A stretch of 64,000 nt of DNA, taken from Fictibacillus aquaticus. GTDB taxonomy: Bacteria; Bacillota; Bacilli; Bacillales; Fictibacillaceae. Position 1 is the stretch's first letter, and every line of letters starts with the position of its first letter. Below the pieces are notes generated by a model. That model was not told the origin of the DNA. It saw nothing but the letters and a program-made list of their open reading frames with translations, and made no database searches. The DNA lies in NCBI RefSeq assembly GCF_002245695.1, contig NZ_NOII01000001.1:1240001-1304000 (forward strand), written 5' to 3'. Shown piece by piece: positions 24,983 through 33,861 of the stretch. Both the position numbers and the translations under genes were made by a program.

Positions 24983-26782
24983 TTAAACTTCACATGCATA
25001 GGTTACGATCGACCCGCGCAGACGCTGTGCTTCTTTATATGTGCAGCGGTTATGGATAACATCAATGCCCGCTTCCTTTGCAATTCTTGCTGCTTCAGGG
25101 GAAATGACGCCTTCCTGCAGCCAGAACACTTTAGGCTGAACGACAGCTGCTTCTTTTGCCAGTTCAATCGCCGCTTCAGGACTTCTGAATATTTGTACGA
25201 TATCAAGCGGGAACGGTACAGAAGCAAGATCAGGATATGCCTTTTCTCCGAGCACCTCCGTTTCCCGAGGGTTGACCGGTACGATTTTGTAGCCGAGACG
25301 CTGCATTTTACGTGCCAGCCTGTTGCTCGGCCTTGCCGGGTTCGAGCTTAAACCTACGACAGCAAGTGTTTTCGGACGCTGAATTTCCTGCCCGTTCTCT
25401 GTCGCTCGGTAGATCGGAGACTGAAGCGACCAGCGAATCACTCCCTCATCGTTGACTGCCACCTCCGTTTTTTCATTGCCGTTAAACGATTTGCCTGTGG
25501 CGATCTGGATCGCGCGGTCAAGGTCATTAGCTAAATCCTTCACCGACTCGAGTCCAATCGACAGTCTGATCAGCTCTTCCGTTACACCTGTCTGTTTCAG
25601 CTCTTCTCCCGCTAATTGTTGGTGAGTAGTGGATGCTGGATGAATGATGAGGGATTTCGCATCGCCGACATTCGCTACATGTGACCAGAGCGAAATATTG
25701 TCGATCACTTTCTTGCCAGCCTCTCTCCCGCCTTTTATGCCAAAATTTACGATAGAGCCGAAGCCGTTGCGCAAATATTTTTGTCCCAGCTCATGCGCAG
25801 GATGGGTAGAAAGCCCGGGGTATGACACCCAATCAACCGCTGGATGCTTTTCAAGATACTGAGCCACTTCAAGTGCGTTCTTCGTGTGCTTCTCAATGCG
25901 CAAGTGCAGTGTTTCAAGTCCCTGCAAAAGAAGGAACGCGTTCTGCGGGCTCAAGCAGGCGCCAAAGTCTCGAAGCAGCTGGACACGAAGTTTGGAGCTG
26001 AACGCTAGTGTTCCAAAATCAGTCGCGTACCGGATACCGTTGTAGCTTTTGTCAGGCTCGGTGAAACCAGGAAACTTCTCACTGTTCCAGTTAAACCGTC
26101 CGCCGTCCACAACGACTCCGCCGATCGCTGTTCCGTGGCCTCCGATCCATTTTGTAGCAGAATGAACGACAATATCCGCTCCCCACGTCAGCGGTTTGCA
26201 AAGGTACGGCGTGGCAAACGTGCTGTCCACGACTAGCGGGATCCCATTTTCGTGAGCGATATCCGCCACCGACTCAATATCGAGGACATGGAGGCTCGGA
26301 TTACCGATCACCTCTCCGAAAAGGGCTTTCGTCTTTGGCGTGATGGCTTTTCGGAAGTTTTCAGGATCAGATGCATCTACAAACTTTACGTTGATCCCAT
26401 ACTTCGGAAGTGTCGTCGAAAACAGGTTGTATGTGCCGCCATACAAGTTAGTCGCTGCTACGATTTCGTCTCCTGCATGAGCTAGGTTCAGAATAGCGAG
26501 CGTGATCGCTGCCATACCTGATGACGTTGCGACCGCCGCTACGCCATCTTCCAGCAGTGCAATTCGTTTTTCAAAAACATCTACCGTTGGATTTCCAATA
26601 CGTGAATAAATGTTGCCAGGCTCATCAAGCGCGAAAAGACTTTGTGCGTGGTCCGTATCATGAAACACGTAAGAAGTGGTCTGGTATATCGGAACCGCAC
26701 GTGATCCTGTTGTCGGATCTGGAGACTGCCCTCCATGCAAAAGCACTGTATCGATATCATAACTGTCAAAAGAATTTGTCAT
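24983..26782 (-). CDS. metY: O-acetylhomoserine sulfhydrylase fused to a CoA-binding (YccU-like) domain
   Basis: PLP enzyme converting O-acetylhomoserine and sulfide to homocysteine. Residues 1-430 are a full Cys/Met-metabolism fold with Tyr/Arg of YSRIGNPT (59-66), DSTFATPYL and the PLP lysine Lys211 in [11 protein letters not shown]. After a linker, residues 468-599 form a second complete domain, a Rossmann-type CoA-binding fold ([38 protein letters not shown], and the late NRCTYKE with Cys580). Standard MetY ends near residue 430. AGGAG precedes the ATG. First gene of the operon below the SAM riboswitch. Confidence 0.93.
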   Translation of the reverse strand: MTNSFDSYDIDTVLLHGGQSPDPTTGSRAVPIYQTTSYVFHDTDHAQSLFALDEPGNIYSRIGNPTVDVFEKRIALLEDGVAAVATSSGMAAITLAILNLAHAGDEIVAATNLYGGTYNLFSTTLPKYGINVKFVDASDPENFRKAITPKTKALFGEVIGNPSLHVLDIESVADIAHENGIPLVVDSTFATPYLCKPLTWGADIVVHSATKWIGGHGTAIGGVVVDGGRFNWNSEKFPGFTEPDKSYNGIRYATDFGTLAFSSKLRVQLLRDFGACLSPQNAFLLLQGLETLHLRIEKHTKNALEVAQYLEKHPAVDWVSYPGLSTHPAHELGQKYLRNGFGSIVNFGIKGGREAGKKVIDNISLWSHVANVGDAKSLIIHPASTTHQQLAGEELKQTGVTEELIRLSIGLESVKDLANDLDRAIQIATGKSFNGNEKTEVAVNDEGVIRWSLQSPIYRATENGQEIQRPKTLAVVGLSSNPARPSNRLARKMQRLGYKIVPVNPRETEVLGEKAYPDLASVPFPLDIVQIFRSPEAAIELAKEAAVVQPKVFWLQEGVISPEAARIAKEAGIDVIHNRCTYKEAQRLRGSIVTYACEV

Positions 26783-26959
26783 TACTTATCTCTCCTTTTT
26801 AATATTTAATAAAATCAATCGGATAACTCGGAATAAAAATTAGATATACACCCCGCTTTTATGGTTGTTTTTCAAAAAAAGTTAAAAATGTTTGGCTGGA
26901 TTGGCTAAAGTCATGCTGAGGATTATGAAGAGGGCACAGATGGCTGAAGAACATCAAAA

Positions 26960-26983
26960 AACCCTCTTCATAAGAAGAGGGTT
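26960..26983 (-). terminator. SAM-riboswitch terminator
   Basis: AACCCTCTTC/GAAGAGGGTT stem followed by TTTTTTGATG on the minus strand, about 180 bp before metY and directly behind the aptamer: the off-switch helix. Confidence 0.9.
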
Positions 26984-26995
26984 ATGTAAATTCCT

Positions 26996-27108
26996 CCTCT
27001 TATCTTCCAGACCAATTGATCTGTAGGATTTAGCACCTTTTTAAACTTGCTGTTTAAAGGTTGCCGGGCTTCATAGGGCCTATTCCCTCCGCCGCTCTGG
27101 ATAAGAGT
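26996..27108 (-). promoter_or_regulatory. SAM-I riboswitch (S-box)
   Basis: Read on the minus strand, the leader has the conserved aptamer blocks: P1 strand CTCTTATCCAGAG, then GGAGGGAATAGGCCCTATGA, GCCCGGCAACC, AAGGTGCTAAATCC and the closing P1 strand GATAAGAG. Order and spacing match the S-box class. SAM binding should favour the terminator at 26960-26983 and shut off metY-ssuACB-acsA-metX-hom. Confidence 0.95.
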
Positions 27109-27153
27109 TGCTATTAAATTTTGGTGTTAGATGTATTTTATTGCTTGTGAAGG

Positions 27154-27183
27154 ATTATATGACATCACATTTCTATCCGTCAA
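27154..27183 (-). promoter_or_regulatory. Sigma-A promoter of the methionine operon
   Basis: TTGACG, 18 bp, TATAAT on the minus strand; transcription would start about 40 bases before the riboswitch aptamer. Confidence 0.8.
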
Positions 27184-27340
27184 CACATTTTCTGAAAATT
27201 ATTTTTATTTTTGCCGCTCATTCACTATGCTGATGCGGTTTAAGGAGATATAATTTATTTTTTCCACGAGTTTAAAACATAACGATCTAGAAGATGGCAG
27301 AAGCGAGGATATCTTGAGCAGACATCATGAAACGAACGAA

Positions 27341-27366
27341 AAAAACACAGGTTTAGTCCTGTGTTT
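27341..27366 (-). terminator. Terminator of the yflT-like gene
   Basis: AAAACACAGG/CCTGTGTTTT stem with a T-rich tail on the minus strand. Confidence 0.85.
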
Positions 27367-27375
27367 TCATAAATT

Positions 27376-27819
27376 CTATAACATTGTCCTGGTTTCGTCG
27401 ACCATCACGATAATCTTGCCGTCGATCAAGTCATTCGTGTATCGTTCTGCTTCTTCTTCTGAAAGATCAAGTTCCAATAGAACTTCTTTAAAATCTTTCT
27501 CGTCATGAGTGAACATGGAAGCGAAAGGCCCTGCAGCCAGCAGCGGACCCACACCGGGCACACCAAGTCCTGGAACAGCGATTCCTCCGCCAATTCCCGT
27601 TAGAAAACCTGCAATCGTGCCATAAGTGGCGTTATCCAAGTCGTCCTCCACTACGCGTTCTTCTTTAACATGCGTTTTATCCGCAATCGCTTCGAGTGTG
27701 TCATCGTCTTTTGCCACAATCGAGATGTGCTTCGTGTTATATCCTCGTTCTGTCAATGAATTGATGGCGCTGACTGCTTCTGATTCCTTCTCATAAGCAC
27801 CGACAATATGCCTTTTCAT
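27376..27819 (-). CDS. yflT: General stress protein 17M-like (YflT domain)
   Basis: 147 residues. The N-terminal half (IVGAYEKESEAVSAINSLTE, then YNTKHISIVAKDD) is the YflT/GSP17M heat-stress fold. A Gly-rich segment (TIAGFLTGIGGGIAVPGLGV) of about 30 residues follows, as in many GSP17M proteins, and may insert in the membrane. The rest is acidic. A sigma-B-type promoter lies just upstream, in keeping with the general stress regulon. Biochemical role unknown. Good AGGAGGG site before ATG 27819. Confidence 0.85.
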   Translation of the reverse strand: MKRHIVGAYEKESEAVSAINSLTERGYNTKHISIVAKDDDTLEAIADKTHVKEERVVEDDLDNATYGTIAGFLTGIGGGIAVPGLGVPGVGPLLAAGPFASMFTHDEKDFKEVLLELDLSEEEAERYTNDLIDGKIIVMVDETRTML

Positions 27820-27856
27820 GATTATCCCTCCTGTGGGTTCCTCTTTATCTTATTAT

Positions 27857-27881
27857 GTACCCGGTCCAGTAAGGTCTAAAC
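27857..27881 (-). promoter_or_regulatory. Sigma-B promoter
   Basis: GTTTAG, 13 bp, GGGTAC on the minus strand; close to the sigma-B consensus and 38 bp upstream of the general stress gene. Confidence 0.65.
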
Positions 27882-27893
27882 AAATTGTTCCAT

Positions 27894-28844
27894 CTACTTT
27901 TGATCAAACCAGCCTTTACGCTTGAACCACCAGAACATGCTGGCACCGATCAGCACCATGAATCCAACGGCGGCAAAATAGCCATAGCGATAATTCAGTT
28001 CAGGCATATGAGCAAAATTCATGCCATAAATACCGGCGATAAAAGTTAGCGGCATGAATATCGTCGTGATCACCGTCAGTGTTTTCATGATTGTATTCAT
28101 CCGGTGTGAACTCAAAGAGATGTAATTATCTCTTATGTCGGACGTCATTTCGCGAATAGAGTCCAATGTTTCAGCCAGTTTTATCAGATGATCATAAATG
28201 TCCTGAAAATACGCCTTTCTTTTATCACTGATCGTAATCCTTTTCGATTCAAGCATCCTGTACAGCAGTTCCCGCATAGGCACGATCGTTTTTCTTAAGC
28301 GCAAAAGTTCAGCTCGAATGTCAAACAGTTCATTGATAAGCTTCGGTTTTTCCAGTTCCAGTTCATCATCAAGCGCAATGACCGCATCCTCCATGTTGTG
28401 CAGGATCGGAAAATAAGAATCCACAAGCTTGTCCATAATTTTATATAATATCTGCATCGGATTGATCTGGTCCGCTTTTTTTGTGTTGACCACATAATTC
28501 CAAACAAAATCGAGTTCCTTCAGCTTTGCTAGATGAAATGACACGACAAAGTTAGATCCAAAAAAGATATCCACTTCGTCTGTTTTCATTGTCTGTTCAT
28601 CGATTGCATGAACCACTAAAAATTGATGGTCGTCGTAATACTCCAGCTTCGGGCGCTGCAGCTCATTTAAACAGTCCTCAACAGCGAGCGGGTGAAATTG
28701 AAAGAATTCGAGCAGAAGTTTCTCTTCCTCAGCATCCGGCTCTGAAATATCGACCCAGTACCACTTTATATCAGGATCTTTTAACTGCTCAAGCGGAACG
28801 TCAAAGACCAGTTCTTTTTCTCTTTTTGCTATAACTCTTAACAT
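27894..28844 (-). CDS. corA: CorA family magnesium/cobalt transporter
   Basis: 316-residue divalent cation channel: long N-terminal alpha/beta and helical funnel, then TM1 with the universal pore motif YGMNF (about residue 272-276) and TM2 ending in WWFKRKGWF. Basic residues close the C-terminus, as in the family. The ATG at 28844 follows AAGGA; an upstream extension to 28877 lacks a ribosome binding site and would overlap the divergent promoter region. Mg2+ is the usual substrate; Co2+/Ni2+/Zn2+ are possible. Confidence 0.9.
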   Translation of the reverse strand: MLRVIAKREKELVFDVPLEQLKDPDIKWYWVDISEPDAEEEKLLLEFFQFHPLAVEDCLNELQRPKLEYYDDHQFLVVHAIDEQTMKTDEVDIFFGSNFVVSFHLAKLKELDFVWNYVVNTKKADQINPMQILYKIMDKLVDSYFPILHNMEDAVIALDDELELEKPKLINELFDIRAELLRLRKTIVPMRELLYRMLESKRITISDKRKAYFQDIYDHLIKLAETLDSIREMTSDIRDNYISLSSHRMNTIMKTLTVITTIFMPLTFIAGIYGMNFAHMPELNYRYGYFAAVGFMVLIGASMFWWFKRKGWFDQK

Positions 28845-28971
28845 GGAATCCTTCCCCTCGTTCCCTGTAATACACATTATTCTTTATACACATTTATGGA
28901 TTTACGCATTTTACTGTATACTAATTTCATCGCTTTATTCTATCTTGTTTTTCTGGAGGCATCCAACCGTA

Positions 28972-29844
28972 ATGGAAAAAACATTGCTGCAGATGAATAC
29001 CGTATTTATTTCTATATTAATAGAATCACTTCCTTTTGTACTAATCGGCGTCTTTATAGCTGGCATCATCCAGATGTTCGTAACTGAACAGATGGTGGCT
29101 CGAATCATTCCCAATAACCGGTTTCTCGCCGTACTCATGGCTACCTTCCTCGGTGCCCTTTTTCCAGCTTGCGAATGCGGCATCGTTCCGATTGTCAGGC
29201 GCCTTGTTTCAAAAGGCGTTCCGATATATGCCGGCATTGCGTTCATGCTGACTGGCCCTGTGATTAATCCTGTCGTTCTTTTTTCTACATATGTAGCTTT
29301 CGGGAACCAATGGGATATGATGATTTACCGCGGTGGTCTTGCTTTAATTGTTGCCGCACTTGTGGGCATTGCTCTTTCTTTTCAATATAAAAACGAACAG
29401 CTGCTGATTCATCCAATACCATCATCTGCACTTGCACAAAAGACGCCGTTCGGAAAAAAGCTTCTCGGTACGCTCACACATGCAGTGGATGAGTTTTTCT
29501 CTGTAGGAAAATATTTAGTGATCGGCGCACTAGTCGCTGCAGCCATGCAGACGTTTATCAAGACCTCAACATTGCTTGAAATCGGCCAGACCGAGGCTGC
29601 TTCCTCCCTTGTCATGATGGGACTAGCGTTCGTTCTGTCGCTCTGCTCTGAGGCTGATGCGTTCATCGCCTCATCGTTCCAGACGACCTTTACGACTGGA
29701 TCACTCGTTGCGTTCCTTGTATATGGACCGATGCTCGATGTGAAAAATACGCTTATGATGCTCGGAACTTTCAAGAAACGCCTCGTGATCAGCATCATCA
29801 TATATGTCACAATACTTGTTTTTACCGGTTCATTATTCTTTTAA
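28972..29844 (+). CDS. ycgR: YcgR-like permease (DUF318/YraQ family)
   Basis: Integral membrane protein of 290 residues with about eight spans in two halves. The family signature FPACECGIVPIVRRLV (with CEC) and the matching second-half CSEADAFIASSF are visible; FMLTGPVINPVVLFSTYVAF is also characteristic. GGAGG lies 12 bases before ATG 28972; the open frame reaches 28843 but that part is promoter DNA. Next to a DUF1980 partner, a pair often linked with metal (zinc or cobalt) handling. I see no Zur box upstream. Confidence 0.87.
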   Translation: MEKTLLQMNTVFISILIESLPFVLIGVFIAGIIQMFVTEQMVARIIPNNRFLAVLMATFLGALFPACECGIVPIVRRLVSKGVPIYAGIAFMLTGPVINPVVLFSTYVAFGNQWDMMIYRGGLALIVAALVGIALSFQYKNEQLLIHPIPSSALAQKTPFGKKLLGTLTHAVDEFFSVGKYLVIGALVAAAMQTFIKTSTLLEIGQTEAASSLVMMGLAFVLSLCSEADAFIASSFQTTFTTGSLVAFLVYGPMLDVKNTLMMLGTFKKRLVISIIIYVTILVFTGSLFF

Positions 29845-29859
29845 AGGCGGTGTGTACTC

Positions 29860-30699
29860 ATGATACGAATTTTCATTCTCCTCGGCTATACATTCTTGTT
29901 CATGCATCTGCACGCCACCGGAGACATTAGCAAATACATCAACATGAAATATTCTTACATTTCGTTTTCCGCTATCTTTTTGCTTGGCTTGCTCATGCTT
30001 GTTCAGTTTTACCTGTACGGCAAAGAAGACCAGACTGAAGATCACTGCTGCACCCCGGACTGCGGCCACGACCACTCACATGAGAAGAAGCCTGGCTGGC
30101 GCTCTTTGCTCGTGAATGCCGTGCTGCTCATCCCTATTGTTACCGGGCTGTTTCTGCCTGTCGCAACGCTTGATTCTCAGACAGTTAAAACAAAAGGATT
30201 TTCGTTCAAAGGCGTGGAAAATGAAGGTGATAACGGGCAGCATCAATTCCTCAAGCCAGACTTAAGTGTTTATTATGGCAAAGAAGGCTACGCAGAGATT
30301 ATCGGCAAAGAAAAGAAAGGCTTTGAAAACAAAGAAAAAATCGTCTTAACAGATAAAGATTACCTTAAAGGCCTTGAACTCATTTACTACGCTCCGGGCG
30401 AATTCACCGGAAAACAGGTTCAGATGAAAGGCTTCACCTTTAACAGCAAGGAACTGGAGAATAAGAAGCAGCTCTTCCTCTTGCGATTTGGCATCATACA
30501 TTGTGTCGCTGACTCCGGTGTTTTTGGGATGCTGCTCGAATTTCCAGAAGACATGAACTTAAAAGACGACGAATGGATCACCGTAAGCGGCAAGATCTCA
30601 GAAATCTATTACCAGCCATTTAAAGCTACTATCCCATATGTTAAAGTCGACAATTGGAAGTCCTCCACCAAACCATCCGACCCATACGTATACAGATAA
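29860..30699 (+). CDS. ycgQ: YcgQ-like TIGR03943/DUF1980 family protein
   Basis: 279 residues: two N-terminal membrane spans (residues 4-20 and 33-53), a metal-binding-looking loop HCCTPDCGHDHSHEKK (62-77), a third span (about 84-105), then an extracytoplasmic domain with the conserved Cys in FGIIHCVADSG. The gene begins 15 bp after the permease and the two form an operon. Likely a metal-binding partner for the permease; the transported ion is not proven. Confidence 0.87.
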   Translation: MIRIFILLGYTFLFMHLHATGDISKYINMKYSYISFSAIFLLGLLMLVQFYLYGKEDQTEDHCCTPDCGHDHSHEKKPGWRSLLVNAVLLIPIVTGLFLPVATLDSQTVKTKGFSFKGVENEGDNGQHQFLKPDLSVYYGKEGYAEIIGKEKKGFENKEKIVLTDKDYLKGLELIYYAPGEFTGKQVQMKGFTFNSKELENKKQLFLLRFGIIHCVADSGVFGMLLEFPEDMNLKDDEWITVSGKISEIYYQPFKATIPYVKVDNWKSSTKPSDPYVYR

Positions 30700-30746
30700 T
30701 TGGCGGACGAAAAGGTTCTCAGACAGCTTCTTTTGTTGGGGGTGTT

Positions 30747-30771
30747 GGGGGTACGGTACTCCAAATGGACA
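30747..30771 (+). repeat. REP half-site, type with AAATGGACAT tail
   Basis: GGGGTACGGTACTCCAAATG followed by GACAT. Only one arm is present; there is no matching inverted arm within 100 bp. The same unit recurs at 52268. Confidence 0.75.
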
Positions 30772-30805
30772 TGTTTCCAACTTTTCCACCTGAGATGGAC
30801 AATTT

Positions 30806-30840
30806 GAGCTGACCTTACTTGTAAGGCCGGCTCTTTTTTT
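30806..30840 (+). terminator. Terminator of the ycgRQ operon
   Basis: GAGCTGACCTTA/TAAGGCCGGCTC (two mismatches) followed by TTTTTTT. Confidence 0.8.
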
Positions 30841-30860
30841 ACAGAACCCAGCTTATAAAG

Positions 30861-30902
30861 AAAAAGCCAGGCAGCCTGCTATCTTAGCAGGCACCCAGCT
30901 TT
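30861..30902 (-). terminator. Terminator
   Basis: Composite stem AAAGC..GCCTGCT/AGCAGGC..GCTTT, ending on the minus strand in GGCTTTTTC. Confidence 0.75.
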
Positions 30903-30917
30903 CTTCGCAACATTCCC

Positions 30918-31565
30918 CTATCTAGCTCCATCCAAATGATCTTGAACATTATCACTGTTGTCACCGAACGCATCTGTCGCATTCCAATATTGATTATCCT
31001 TATCTTCATAATCATTCAGCTTAACGTCCAGATCATGAAAAATGCGGTGCAAATATCTCAGTGACATGGAGTCATCGTAATAAACAGCCACAAATGCCAA
31101 AGCCTTCGCGCGGTCCATATCGTTCCAAACTCTTGATGCAGCAAACCCGGAAGACCGAAGCCACTCAATGTCATGCTTAAGTTCATTCCATTCACTGCTA
31201 TACGACTCCGCTTCACCATTAAATACATCCGCTCCGCCGTAGCCGGCCAAATCGTTCAAATAACCATGTTGTTTAGAGATGATGTTTTGAACGTCATCTT
31301 CAGCTCCATCTTGAAAGGCAACTGCTTTTTCATATGTAAGTGTTTTGAATTTTTTCAGAAAATCTAATTCTTTTTGATTTCCCAGTGAAACAGGCGATCC
31401 TTCTTTTTCTTCCACCTTCTTTTTAAGTGCTGCTGTCTCCATTAAAGGCAAACTTGGCAGTGAACCGCCCTCGAGCATTTTCACACTGCCCAGCACGACT
31501 GCTGCTGCTAAAATCAACCCGCCATAAATCAAAAGGATTTTCTTCTTGTTGCCAGCTAATTTCAT
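30918..31565 (-). CDS. Membrane-anchored hypothetical protein, 215 aa
   Basis: Not recognised. One N-terminal membrane anchor (residues 9-28, ILLIYGGLILAAAVVLGSVK) with positive residues before it suggests an outside, mostly helical domain. Charged, Trp/Tyr-containing helices follow (SEWNELKHDIEWLRSSGF, DMDRAKALAFVAVYYDD) and a DN-rich end. AGGGGGT precedes ATG 31565. A terminator separates it from the sortase gene upstream, so it is transcribed alone, but the neighbourhood suggests a surface or periplasmic-side role. Confidence 0.75.
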   Translation of the reverse strand: MKLAGNKKKILLIYGGLILAAAVVLGSVKMLEGGSLPSLPLMETAALKKKVEEKEGSPVSLGNQKELDFLKKFKTLTYEKAVAFQDGAEDDVQNIISKQHGYLNDLAGYGGADVFNGEAESYSSEWNELKHDIEWLRSSGFAASRVWNDMDRAKALAFVAVYYDDSMSLRYLHRIFHDLDVKLNDYEDKDNQYWNATDAFGDNSDNVQDHLDGAR

Positions 31566-31668
31566 TTGAATACCCCCTAGTCCCCTTTTTCTAATATAGC
31601 ATATATGGAAATAAAAGGGTGACCCTATTCCCCATTCATGCTACATAAACGGACTCCCAACCCAATAT

Positions 31669-31694
31669 AAAAACCGCCCATGATGGACGGTTTT
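31669..31694 (-). terminator. Terminator of the sortase operon
   Basis: AAAACCGCCCA/TGGACGGTTTT stem (one mismatch) with AT-rich tail on the minus strand. Confidence 0.75.
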
Positions 31695-31697
31695 CAT

Positions 31698-32327
31698 TTA
31701 TTTTTTCAATTCCGTATAGACGACAAGCCGCTCTTCATGCGTGCGTGCTTTTCGATTGAATTCACCTGTGCACGTGATCAGATTCAGGTTGCTTTGATAC
31801 GAAAATCCGAAAATGTCTTCAACAGGTGCTTTTTTTCTAGGAAAGCTTTTCTTGCCTGTTACAACAAAGGTCCGAACCGTATCTGACTTATCCTTTAAAA
31901 TCACTTCATCCCCAGGCTTAAGCTTGTCCAGCTTATAAAAGACAGCAGGTCCCGTTTTGCTGTCCACGTGTCCAGCCATGACGGCATTGCCGCGGTCACC
32001 CGGTTTTGTGCCAGGCTCAAACCAGCCCACGCCATCGATGTTTTCCGGTACACCCATCTGGCCGTTTTCGAGCTCCCCAACATTCTCCACCGGCGCATCC
32101 ACACCGATCGCTGGAATTTCAATAGATACTGGGAGAATGCCAAGACTCTCTTCTTTCAGCTGATCTGGCGGCGTTAAGGCGGTCGGAGATGATGCGGCCG
32201 CCTCGCCAGATTCTACTTTTTGAACACTTTCTTTCCGTTCTTCCGGTTTATTTCCATCAGCCGTACATCCTGCCAGCAGCAGAAATGCGGCCGCCGCAAT
32301 CATACTTTTCTTCACTTTCTCCACCAC
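31698..32327 (-). CDS. Class F sortase (lipoprotein-type anchor)
   Basis: Transpeptidase that attaches surface proteins to the cell wall. 209 residues: N-terminal signal with lipobox LLAGC (Cys21), a Glu/Ser/Pro-rich linker, then the sortase barrel (VSIEIPAIGVDAPVENVG). Catalytic residues are His120 (MAGHVD), Cys186 (LITCTG) and Arg200 (ERLVVY), the class E/F arrangement. The start is one of several GTG codons (32327 used; 32315 also possible). It lies 19 bp downstream of a gene whose product ends with an MPKTG sorting signal, its likely substrate. A lipid-modified sortase is less usual than a TM-anchored one. Confidence 0.9.
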   Translation of the reverse strand: MVEKVKKSMIAAAAFLLLAGCTADGNKPEERKESVQKVESGEAAASSPTALTPPDQLKEESLGILPVSIEIPAIGVDAPVENVGELENGQMGVPENIDGVGWFEPGTKPGDRGNAVMAGHVDSKTGPAVFYKLDKLKPGDEVILKDKSDTVRTFVVTGKKSFPRKKAPVEDIFGFSYQSNLNLITCTGEFNRKARTHEERLVVYTELKK

Positions 32328-32346
32328 CCTGATTTAAACCTCAGTA

Positions 32347-33723
32347 TTAGTTCATTGACTTACGTCGGATAATCAGCGCAGACAGCAGCCCTGCAAGCGC
32401 AAGCGCTATGATTGATCCCATGACGATTTCTTTGCTGCTGTTTTGCTCGCTCATGCCGCCCATACCTGTTTTCGGCATATCACCAGGCATCTGACCGGCA
32501 AATTTGTCTGGGTGTTGATCAACAATCGCGGTGGACAAGCCTTTACCAACTTCAAACATATGAGCATACGCTTCTCGCACCGTTGGATATGTTGTCGCAT
32601 AATCTTTTGCTACATAGCTGTCGAACGCCTTGAGCAGTTCATCCACATGCATCTTCAGCCCTGCTTCAAGATCAGCTGCTTTTAATCTGCCTTCTGTTGC
32701 TGTTTCTAAGAATTTCGCCTGCTCAACGCGGTACTCGTCCAGTTCAGCGATTGCTTTCTTTTTGCCTTCTTCATCATTTGCTCCTGCTGCTTTTACATAA
32801 TCCACAAAATAGCCGATGTGAGAGCTCCAGATTTCCTTAAATGCCGCTCCGCCTTCTTCACCATAAACGGAAGCGATCGCTGCTGACAGATCGTCTGTAT
32901 TTTCACTAAGCGCACCGGCTGCTGCATCAAAATCCTTCGCACCATCAGCACCTTTTTGCATCGCGAGGATCGCAAGTGCCGCATGCTCAGATAAAAGGTG
33001 ATTAAGATCAGCGCGCAAGTCAGCTGCCGGAGTGTCTACTGATTTATTATCAAAGTTTTGCGGAAACTGATCAGTTATCGCCCAAGATAATCCCTTTCCT
33101 ACGCCATACATATGATGAACGGATTCTCTTACACTATCATACGTTTTTTCAAAATCGCCTGCTACATAGTTATCAAATGCCCAGACGAGCTGATTTACGT
33201 GAACTTTCAAACCCTCTTCAAGCTCTTTCGCCTTTAAGCGGCTTTCAGTTGCTTTATCAAGGAACGCGGCCTGCTCGACACGATACTTGTCCAACTCAGC
33301 CATCGCTTTTTTCTTGCCTTCTTCATCCTTTGCACCGGTCGCTTTTACATAATCAACGAAATAACCGATATGGCTGCTCCAGATTTCTTTAAAAGCAGCT
33401 CCGCCTTCTTCACCGTATACTGAAGCTACTGCTTTGCTTAAATCTTCTGTGTTCTGATTCAATGCACCTGCAGCTGCATCAAAATCACCGCTGCCGTCAA
33501 TACCTTTTTGCATTGTTACTACTGCCAGGTAGGCGTGTTCAGAAAGAAGAGCGTCAAGAGCTGCGCGAAGATCTACTGCTTTGTTGGATACTTCAAGCGA
33601 CCCTGCCGCCGCATGATTTCCTGAGTGGCTGCCGCCATGTCCGTGAGCACTTACTGCACCCGCTGTCGGGATTAATAAAGAAAGACTTAATGGGATAGCC
33701 ACTAAAGATTTTTTCATGTTCAT
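32347..33723 (-). CDS. MPKTG-anchored surface protein with duplicated His-containing helical domain
   Basis: 458 residues. Signal peptide (1-27), then a His-rich linker (HGHGGSHSGNHAAAG). Two homologous all-helical domains of about 170 residues follow (roughly 50-220 and 237-405). Each has one conserved His per predicted helix: LLSEHAxLAxxxMQKG, SSHIGYFVDYVKA, LKxHVxxL and a final HM(Y/F)xVGKGLS. That pattern suggests a four-helix bundle binding metal or haem, but I know no named family with certainty. The C-terminus has MPKTG (416-420), a hydrophobic span and RRK. AAAGGAG precedes the ATG. Confidence 0.85.
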   Translation of the reverse strand: MNMKKSLVAIPLSLSLLIPTAGAVSAHGHGGSHSGNHAAAGSLEVSNKAVDLRAALDALLSEHAYLAVVTMQKGIDGSGDFDAAAGALNQNTEDLSKAVASVYGEEGGAAFKEIWSSHIGYFVDYVKATGAKDEEGKKKAMAELDKYRVEQAAFLDKATESRLKAKELEEGLKVHVNQLVWAFDNYVAGDFEKTYDSVRESVHHMYGVGKGLSWAITDQFPQNFDNKSVDTPAADLRADLNHLLSEHAALAILAMQKGADGAKDFDAAAGALSENTDDLSAAIASVYGEEGGAAFKEIWSSHIGYFVDYVKAAGANDEEGKKKAIAELDEYRVEQAKFLETATEGRLKAADLEAGLKMHVDELLKAFDSYVAKDYATTYPTVREAYAHMFEVGKGLSTAIVDQHPDKFAGQMPGDMPKTGMGGMSEQNSSKEIVMGSIIALALAGLLSALIIRRKSMN

Positions 33724-33833
33724 AATAAAACACTCCTTTTATTTTTTTCTCAGTCACCATAGCTAACGGAGGTCCGTCCGATATGGATCATAAAAAAAAG
33801 AAAAAAAGTGATGTTTTTTGTCAATAAAAGAAA

Positions 33834-33857
33834 AAAACCCTGCTGCAGCGGGGTTTT
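33834..33857 (-). terminator. Terminator of the PAS-STAS gene
   Basis: AAACCC-GCTGCAGC-GGGTTT type stem with A/T-rich flanks on both sides. Confidence 0.75.
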
Positions 33858-33861
33858 CAAT

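Noticed and set aside
28850-28971. Zur box upstream of the ycgRQ pair
   Set aside because: No sequence resembling TCGTAATNATTACGA was found.
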